Shown here: piece after piece, positions 13,328 to 17,587 of the stretch
How positions within the stretch are numbered: position 1 is the stretch's first letter
Layout: each line of letters starts with the position of its first letter
DNA from: SCTD01 sp046593875
GTDB taxonomy: Bacteria > Actinomycetota > Actinomycetes > Mycobacteriales > SCTD01
DNA length: 17,587 bases
Direction: 5' to 3'
Assembly: GCA_046593875.1 (NCBI GenBank)
Contig: JBKJQQ010000187.1
Location: forward strand, 1-17,587
Made by a program: the position numbers and the translations under genes
The notes under the pieces: model-generated
The model's database searches: none
Seen by the model: only the letters and a program-made list of their open reading frames with translations
What the model was told of the DNA's origin: nothing

Positions 13328-14629
13328 GTGAACCCCTTCGGGACCCGTGGCGCCGCCGGCTTCGCCCGCGCCCTCGACGGCGGTACGGCTGCAGACCTCC
13401 CCGGTCTGGCCCTCGCGGCCCGGCTGCGCACCGTCGGCGCCGGCCTCGACGAGGTCGTCGTCCCGCGGGCGGAGTTCCGCGACGCGCTGCGCATGCGCCT
13501 CATGGCCGTCGCGACCGTCCAGGCCGCCGCCCCGCAGGCCGCCCCGCTCGCCTCCGCCGTCTCGTGGCGTCGCCGCACCGGCACCGTCGCCGCGGGGGCG
13601 ATGGCGTCGGTCGTCGCGGTCTCCGGTGTCGCCGTGGCCGGCAGCCAGTCGCTGCCGGGCGACCCCTTCTACGGCGTGAAGAAGACCGCCGAGGCCTTCC
13701 AGCTGCGCACCGCCGACGGCGACGTCGAGAAGGGCACCCAGCACCTGGAGTTCGCCTCGACCCGCCTGCGCGAGGTCCGTGGCCTGACGCTCGGTCGCGA
13801 CGCCGCGGACGCCGGCCCCGACGTCGGCCCGGCCGCCTCCGACGCCGGCATCACCACGCGCAGCGCCACCCAGCCGCTTGCCGCCGGCGACGCCCTCGGC
13901 GCCGACGCCGTGGAGCGCGTGAAGCAGACGCTGGCCGACATGGACGAGCAGACCCGCGAGGGCACCGCGCTGCTCAACGAGGCCTTCCGCGAGGCCCGCA
14001 CCCTGGCGCCGCTGCGTGTCCTGTCCACCTTCGCGGACCGGCAGAGCGCCGGTCTGACCCTGCTGCTGCCCGCCCTGCCGCCCCGCGCCCAGGACCGCGC
14101 CCGCATCTCGCTCGCCCTGCTGACGGGGGTCGCCGAGACCACCGACGAGCTGCTAGCGATCGGCACCTGCGCCGCCAGCTGCGACCCGACGACGGCCGCC
14201 CCGACGCTGCCGGGCGCGCCCACCGCTCCCGGGACGAGCACCTCCGCCGGCGAGGCGCCGTGCGACTGCGCCACCCCCGCCCCGGCCCCCGCGCCCGGTC
14301 CGAGGGCGCCCGCCACCGACGCGCCCGCCCCGCAGCCGACCGACGAGCCGACCGAGGAGCCCACGCCGGCCCCCTCGCCCGCGCCGTCCTCGCCCGCCCC
14401 CTCGCCGTCCCCGTCCGGCGGTGGCCTGCCCGCACCGGTGCCCTCGCTGCCGGTCCCGGTGCCGTCGCTGCCGGTCCCGGTGCCCACCCCGACGCTCGCG
14501 CCCGCTCTCGGCGAGGTCCTGCCCGGCAGCAGCGGCAGCGCGACCCGCAGCTCCTCGGACAGCACGCCCACGCCGGCCCCCGCGCCGGCGCCGCTGCCGG
14601 TGCTCGCCCCGCTCCCGCCCCGCCCGTAG
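13328..14629 (+). CDS. rsbN: DUF5667 membrane protein, probable RsbN-type anti-sigma factor
   Basis: A 433-aa single-pass membrane protein. The cytoplasmic part (1-85) has a short helical segment (GFARALDG) and a helical pair around DEVVVPRAEFRDALRMRLMAVATVQ, the position expected to bind the sigma factor. One membrane helix spans about 86-106. A DUF5667 domain follows outside: SLPGDPFYGVKKTAEAFQL (108-126), GTQHLEFASTRLREVRGL, and helical segments to about 280. The rest is a long Pro/Ala/Thr/Ser tail with cysteines at 281 and 285, a CDC (274-280 region lies just before; CDC follows in the tail) and a PVPSLPV repeat, suited to crossing the wall. Homology to RsbN is inferred from the domain and its place directly after bldN. 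The tail is much longer than I recall for RsbN. Ribosome site GGGAGG supports GTG 13328. Confidence 0.72.
   Translation: MNPFGTRGAAGFARALDGGTAADLPGLALAARLRTVGAGLDEVVVPRAEFRDALRMRLMAVATVQAAAPQAAPLASAVSWRRRTGTVAAGAMASVVAVSGVAVAGSQSLPGDPFYGVKKTAEAFQLRTADGDVEKGTQHLEFASTRLREVRGLTLGRDAADAGPDVGPAASDAGITTRSATQPLAAGDALGADAVERVKQTLADMDEQTREGTALLNEAFREARTLAPLRVLSTFADRQSAGLTLLLPALPPRAQDRARISLALLTGVAETTDELLAIGTCAASCDPTTAAPTLPGAPTAPGTSTSAGEAPCDCATPAPAPAPGPRAPATDAPAPQPTDEPTEEPTPAPSPAPSSPAPSPSPSGGGLPAPVPSLPVPVPSLPVPVPTPTLAPALGEVLPGSSGSATRSSSDSTPTPAPAPAPLPVLAPLPPRP
14437..14491 (+). repeat. Tandem repeat in the tail of the anti-sigma gene
   Basis: The unit CCGTCGCTGCCGGTCCCGGT occurs in near-perfect tandem copies, encoding PVPSLPVPVPSLPVPVP. 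The first copy begins with CCCTCG instead of CCGTCG. Repeats of this kind expand and contract by slippage, so tail length may vary among strains. Confidence 0.7.
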
Positions 14630-14963
14630 CTCCCGGGGTCGTCGCCGGCGCGCACGACCCGCCCGCGAGCGGCCCCCGCTGGACCGACCGCGCCGGGCGC
14701 ACCCCCGACCGGCTCCGTGCAGCACAGGTCGTCGACGTGCGCACGGCGAACTGCGTCCGTTCTGTCCGGTAGCGGCCCCCGGATCCGGATCTCACACCTG
14801 TCCCGGCAAAATTTCTTCGGTGAGACCCGTCACCGGCCCGGAACCACCTCGTTGCTGGGGTCAAGACGATGCGCGGCGGGGACCTCCAGCTGCTTCGTCC
14901 GGAGAACGACCACCACTCCTCGGGGCAAGCGCCCCGGAGCCTTCCGGAAGGAACGACCTGTCC
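14630..14963 (+). promoter_or_regulatory. 334-nt intergenic region: terminator-like dyad and surface-protein promoter
   Basis: No gene is seen. GGGTCGT (14636-14642) and ACGACCC (14654-14660) form a 7-bp stem with an 11-nt loop just after the anti-sigma stop, a candidate terminator without a T-run. CCGGATCCGG near 14780 is a palindrome. An A/T tract AAAATTTCTT (14808-14817), striking in this GC-rich DNA, is flanked by TCTCACACC (14790-14798) and GGTGAGA (14819-14825), a dyad with one bulged A. CGTCAC (14828-14833) and CGTTGC (14850-14855), exactly 16 nt apart, resemble the recalled sigma-BldN promoter, with a start near 14862. The A/T tract would then sit at about -54 to -45, where an UP element belongs. 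GGAAGGA (14946-14952) is the ribosome site, 11 nt before ATG 14964. Confidence 0.5.
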
Positions 14964-16394
14964 ATGGGACACCTCGCTCGCCTGACCGCCCTCGCCGTCG
15001 CCACCGGCACCCTCGTCGCCGTCGGCGCTGCGCCGGCCGGTGCCGCCCTCGCCCCGGAGAACCGGATGACGGCCTCCGGCACCGGTTCCGCCCTCAAGAT
15101 CACGATCAACCTGCCGGCCGCCCTCGCGGGCACGCCGCTCGGCAGCAAGATCGAGCAGACGATCTCCCTCACCGACGGCTCCGTCAGCACGGTCAACGGC
15201 CCGCTCGCCAGCACCACCGCCGTCCTCGGCAAGGGCACCACCCCGGTCCTGTCCGACCTGCTCAACAAGACCACCGCCGCCACGCTGACCGGCGCCCGCG
15301 AGCAGACCTCCGCCGCCTTCGCGATCGACCAGGCCGGCATCAAGCTGTCCGTCCTCCCGCTGGTCTCCAAGGTCGCCGACCCGGCCAAGGACGGCGTCCT
15401 GGCCCAGAGCAACAGCGGCGTCGCCCGCGTCTCCGTCGGCGCGCTGGCCCTCCCGCAGGTCGCCGCCGTGACCGCTCCGGTCACCACGGCCCTCGAGACG
15501 GCCCTCGGCACCACGAGCGCCGGCACTGCCGCCGCCGCCGGCACCGTCACCGACACCGTCAACAGCGCCATCGCCACCCTGAACGGCGCGACCCAGAACA
15601 CCGCCGCTCCGGTCACCGCGACCGCGCAGGCCGCGATCAACACCGCCGTCACGGCGCTGACCGAGACGCTGACCGACCTGACCGGCGTCGTCGGCCTGCT
15701 CGGCTCGGCGACCGACCTGGTCACCATCGACTCGGTCATCAGCGACCAGACCATCAGCCGCAAGGGCAACGCGGTCACCTCGGCCGTCAGCAACCAGGTC
15801 AAGGGCATCAACGTCCTCAACGGCCTGGTCAAGATCTCGGCCGTCGAGTCCGCCGCCACCGCGATCGCCGGCGGCACCGCCGGCTCGGGCAGCGCCACCA
15901 CCAAGGCGCCCGTCCTCGACGTCTCCCTCGGCAACGGCGCCCTCACCGCGATCGTCGACGAGGCCGGCCTGAACGTCGGCGGCACCGTCGGCAACGCCCT
16001 CCCGGCCGACCTCGAGAAGACCGTCAACACCGCGGTCGACGCCGTCACCGGCCTGCTCGCGCAGCAGATCGGCCTGGACGTCCAGATCGGCAAGGGCGCG
16101 ACCAGCGTCTCCCCCGACGGCACCAGCTCCGCCGCCGCCGTCAACGCCACGACCGTCACCATCAACCCGGTGGCCCTGGCCGCCCTGATGCCGGCCGGTC
16201 AGAAGTTCTTGACGCTCCAGCTCGTCACGGCCAACGCCGCCGTCGGCAGCCAGCTCGTCGCCCCGCCGGCCGAGGTCCCGACCACGACGCCGGTCAGCCT
16301 GCCCCGCACCGGTGGCGAGATGGGCATCGCCGCCCTCGCCGTCACCCTCATCGGTGGCGCCCTGGTGATCCGCCGCCGCCGCGCGACGGTCTAG
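14964..16394 (+). CDS. LPXTG-anchored cell-surface protein
   Basis: A 476-aa secreted wall protein. The signal peptide is residues 1 to about 28 (hydrophobic core LTALAVATGTLVAVGAAPAGA, likely cut after AGA). The body (30-440) is rich in Ala, Thr, Val and Gly, lacks cysteine, and alternates amphipathic beta-like stretches with Asn/Thr-rich linkers. The C-terminus is a complete sortase signal: LPRTG (446-450), a hydrophobic helix (about 453-468) and the basic tail RRRRATV. Sortase should link it to peptidoglycan. I recognise no catalytic or adhesive domain. No sortase gene lies in the window. Its position after the BldN/RsbN pair and a BldN-like promoter suggest a developmentally controlled surface protein, analogous to but unrelated in sequence to chaplins. 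A strong terminator follows. Confidence 0.85.
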   Translation: MGHLARLTALAVATGTLVAVGAAPAGAALAPENRMTASGTGSALKITINLPAALAGTPLGSKIEQTISLTDGSVSTVNGPLASTTAVLGKGTTPVLSDLLNKTTAATLTGAREQTSAAFAIDQAGIKLSVLPLVSKVADPAKDGVLAQSNSGVARVSVGALALPQVAAVTAPVTTALETALGTTSAGTAAAAGTVTDTVNSAIATLNGATQNTAAPVTATAQAAINTAVTALTETLTDLTGVVGLLGSATDLVTIDSVISDQTISRKGNAVTSAVSNQVKGINVLNGLVKISAVESAATAIAGGTAGSGSATTKAPVLDVSLGNGALTAIVDEAGLNVGGTVGNALPADLEKTVNTAVDAVTGLLAQQIGLDVQIGKGATSVSPDGTSSAAAVNATTVTINPVALAALMPAGQKFLTLQLVTANAAVGSQLVAPPAEVPTTTPVSLPRTGGEMGIAALAVTLIGGALVIRRRRATV

Positions 16395-16410
16395 CACTCC
16401 GCACCACCTC

Positions 16411-16445
16411 CCGAAGGCCCCCGCTCAGCGAGCGGGGGCCTTCGG
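16411..16445 (+). terminator. Strong hairpin terminator
   Basis: A perfect 15-bp stem (CCGAAGGCCCCCGCT at 16411-16425 and its complement at 16431-16445) with a 5-nt loop, CAGCG, starts 16 nt after the surface-protein stop. There is no T-run downstream, which is common for actinobacterial terminators. It isolates the surface-protein gene from the HAD gene. Confidence 0.85.
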
Positions 16446-16501
16446 CGTTGCCGCACTACGCTCGCGCTGACCGCTCTGCCCACTGCGTCCAGGAGGTCCG
16501 C

Positions 16502-17497
16502 GTGCCCCGCGTCCTGCGTGTCCCCGGCCGTGCCCTCAGCCGAGGCCGGGGCGAGGAGCCCGACGTCCGGGCCGTGCTGGCCGGAGCAGCGTCCGCTGCG
16601 GCGGCGGAGGTCGAGGACAGCCTGTCCGTACCCCCGGACCCGACCGCGGCAGCGTTCTTCGACGTGGACAACACGATGATCCGCGGCGCGTCGATCTACT
16701 TCTTCGGCAAGGGCATGGCCGGGCGGGGGCTGATCACCACCAAGGACCTGCTGCGCTTCGGCTGGCAGCAGCTGGCCTTCCGCGTCCGGGGCACCGAGGA
16801 CCTCGACGCCGTGGCTGAGGCCCGCGACAAGGCGCTGGGGCTGGTGGCCGGCAAGTCGGTGGCCGAGATCGTCGCCTACGGCGAGGAGATCTACGACGAG
16901 CTCATGGAGCGCCGGATCTGGGGCGGCACCCGCGCGCTGGCCCAGCAGCACCTCGACGCTGGCCAGCGGGTGTGGCTGGTGACCGCGACGCCGGTCGAGC
17001 TGGCCCGCATCATCGCCGCCCGGCTCGGGCTGACCGGCGCACTCGGCACGGTCAGCGAGGTGGAGGACGGCCTCTACACCGGGCGCCTGGTCGGCGAGCC
17101 GCTGCACGGGCCGGCCAAGGCGGAGGCGGTCCGGGCGCTGGCCGAGCGTGAGGGCCTCGACCTGTCGCGCTGCACGGCCTACTCCGACTCCTCCAACGAC
17201 GTCCCCATGCTCTCGCTCGTCGGGCACGCCGTGGCGGTCAACCCCGACACCGCCCTGCGCGAGGAGGCGCGCGCCCGCGGCTGGGTCGTCAAGGACTTCC
17301 GCACCGGCCGCAAGGCCGCCAAGGTCGGTGTCCCAGCCGCTGCTGGTGCGGGTGCGCTCGCCGGCAGTGTGGTGGCAGGTCTGGCCCTGCGCCGTCGCCA
17401 CGCGGGTCACGGCCACGCCGCGGCCGCCGGCCTCGCCCTCCAGTCCGCCCTGCAGTCCGCCACTCGGACAGCAGTCCGGTCGGCCACCCGCCGCTGA
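16502..17497 (+). CDS. HAD-IB (SerB-like) phosphatase family protein
   Basis: A 331-aa haloacid-dehalogenase phosphatase. Motif I is FFDVDNTMI with Asp54 (nucleophile) and Asp56; motif II is LVTATP (Thr161); Lys206 lies in HGPAKAEAV (motif III); motif IV is YSDSSNDVPML (Asp229, Asp233). The cap region is between about 60 and 150. A phosphomonoester substrate is expected, identity unknown. Extra parts are a basic/acidic N-terminal 45 residues and a C-terminal hydrophobic stretch (about 277-296, AAAGAGALAGSVVAGLAL) followed by a His/Ala/Thr/Arg-rich tail, which may tether it to the membrane. GTG 16502 has a perfect AGGAGG 5 nt upstream (16491-16496). As I recall, an HAD-IB gene is also found near bldN/rsbN in Streptomyces, supporting the locus identity. 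Confidence 0.85.
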   Translation: MPRVLRVPGRALSRGRGEEPDVRAVLAGAASAAAAEVEDSLSVPPDPTAAAFFDVDNTMIRGASIYFFGKGMAGRGLITTKDLLRFGWQQLAFRVRGTEDLDAVAEARDKALGLVAGKSVAEIVAYGEEIYDELMERRIWGGTRALAQQHLDAGQRVWLVTATPVELARIIAARLGLTGALGTVSEVEDGLYTGRLVGEPLHGPAKAEAVRALAEREGLDLSRCTAYSDSSNDVPMLSLVGHAVAVNPDTALREEARARGWVVKDFRTGRKAAKVGVPAAAGAGALAGSVVAGLALRRRHAGHGHAAAAGLALQSALQSATRTAVRSATRR

Positions 17498-17513
17498 CCC
17501 GGCGTAGGAGGTC

Positions 17514-17587
17514 TTAGAAGAAGACCGAGCGGCGCTGCATGAGCAGCGTGTAGAGGGTCGACTGGATGGTCTCGCGGACCTGGTCGG
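17514..17587 (-). CDS. 3' end of an unidentified gene
   Basis: Only the last 23 codons and the TAA stop are inside the window. The residues end ...TIQSTLYTLLMQRRSVFF, an amphipathic helix with a basic-aromatic tip. The frame is open to the window edge and codon use fits. It is convergent with the HAD gene, 16 nt apart. The family cannot be named from this fragment. Confidence 0.55.
   Translation of the reverse strand, partial: DQVRETIQSTLYTLLMQRRSVFF

Noticed and set aside
14750..14960. c-di-AMP (ydaO-type) riboswitch upstream of the wall protein
   Set aside because: The conserved core segments of that riboswitch were looked for by eye and not found. A covariance-model search would settle it.
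14861..16165. Minus-strand 434-codon frame opposite the LPXTG gene
   Set aside because: Its protein-like Ala/Val/Thr composition mirrors the biased GC-rich codons of the sense gene. The sense frame has a signal peptide, sorting signal, ribosome site and terminator.
13974..16397. Minus-strand open frame of over 800 codons
   Set aside because: It runs antisense through the RsbN-like gene, the intergenic region and the LPXTG gene. Its Gly/Arg/Asp-rich translation has no domain, while the plus-strand genes have clear ones.
16446..16462. A sigma-BldN-like promoter for the HAD gene (CGTTGC at 16446)
   Set aside because: The required upstream box would fall in the loop and stem of the terminator and does not match CGTnAC. 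TACGCT (16457) has no -35 partner.
1..17587. CRISPR arrays, tRNA/rRNA genes, insertion sequences, attachment sites
   Set aside because: No spaced direct repeats, RNA-gene signatures, transposase genes or terminal inverted repeats were seen. The HNH fragment alone is not evidence of a mobile element.

Overview
The window is about 17.6 kb of very GC-rich DNA. Coding is dense, GTG starts are common and 4-nt stop/start overlaps are frequent. Gene content and order point to an actinobacterium (Actinomycetota). The strongest markers are a rex-hemA-hemC-hemD-hemB cluster and, about 5 kb away, a BldN-type ECF sigma factor followed by a DUF5667/RsbN-like membrane protein and an HAD-IB phosphatase. As I recall, Streptomyces keeps rex, bldN and rsbN in the same neighbourhood. 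The genus cannot be fixed from sequence alone. No chaplin or rodlin genes are present here.

Layout. (1) 1-1198: the 3' end of an HNH-nuclease gene (+), a small unknown gene (-) and an RNase HI gene (+). The last two diverge from a 23-nt gap with two overlapping -10 boxes, consistent with leaderless transcription both ways. (2) 1195-7552 (-): rex, hemA, hemC, hemD (fused to a divergent SUMT-like domain) and hemB, then two small membrane-protein genes with a 29-codon ORF between them. From hemA to the last gene every junction is a 4-nt overlap. A Rex-operator-like dyad lies inside the rex promoter, so NADH/NAD+ status probably controls haem synthesis. (3) 7645-9443 (-): a small glutaredoxin-like protein and an AMP-forming acyl-CoA ligase. 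(4) 9521-11857 (-): a class A penicillin-binding protein, divergent from (5) an orphan receiver-only response regulator at 11912-12319 (+). (6) 12458-17497 (+): a 20-codon leader ORF coupled to the bldN-like sigma gene, the RsbN-like anti-sigma candidate, an LPXTG-anchored surface protein, a strong 15-bp hairpin terminator and an HAD-IB phosphatase. (7) 17514-17587 (-): the 3' end of an unidentified gene.

How it may work together. Two regulatory modules stand out. The Rex module ties tetrapyrrole synthesis to redox state. The BldN module looks like a self-contained cell-surface circuit. Upstream of both the anti-sigma gene and the LPXTG gene I see the same hexamer pair, CGTCAC and CGTTGC, spaced 17 and 16 nt. 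This resembles the sigma-BldN promoter consensus as I remember it (CGTAAC-N16-CGTTGA). The inference is that the sigma factor drives its own membrane anti-sigma factor and a sortase-anchored wall protein, which would be functionally parallel to chaplin control in Streptomyces. That circuit, with the coupled leader ORF, is the most novel part of the window.
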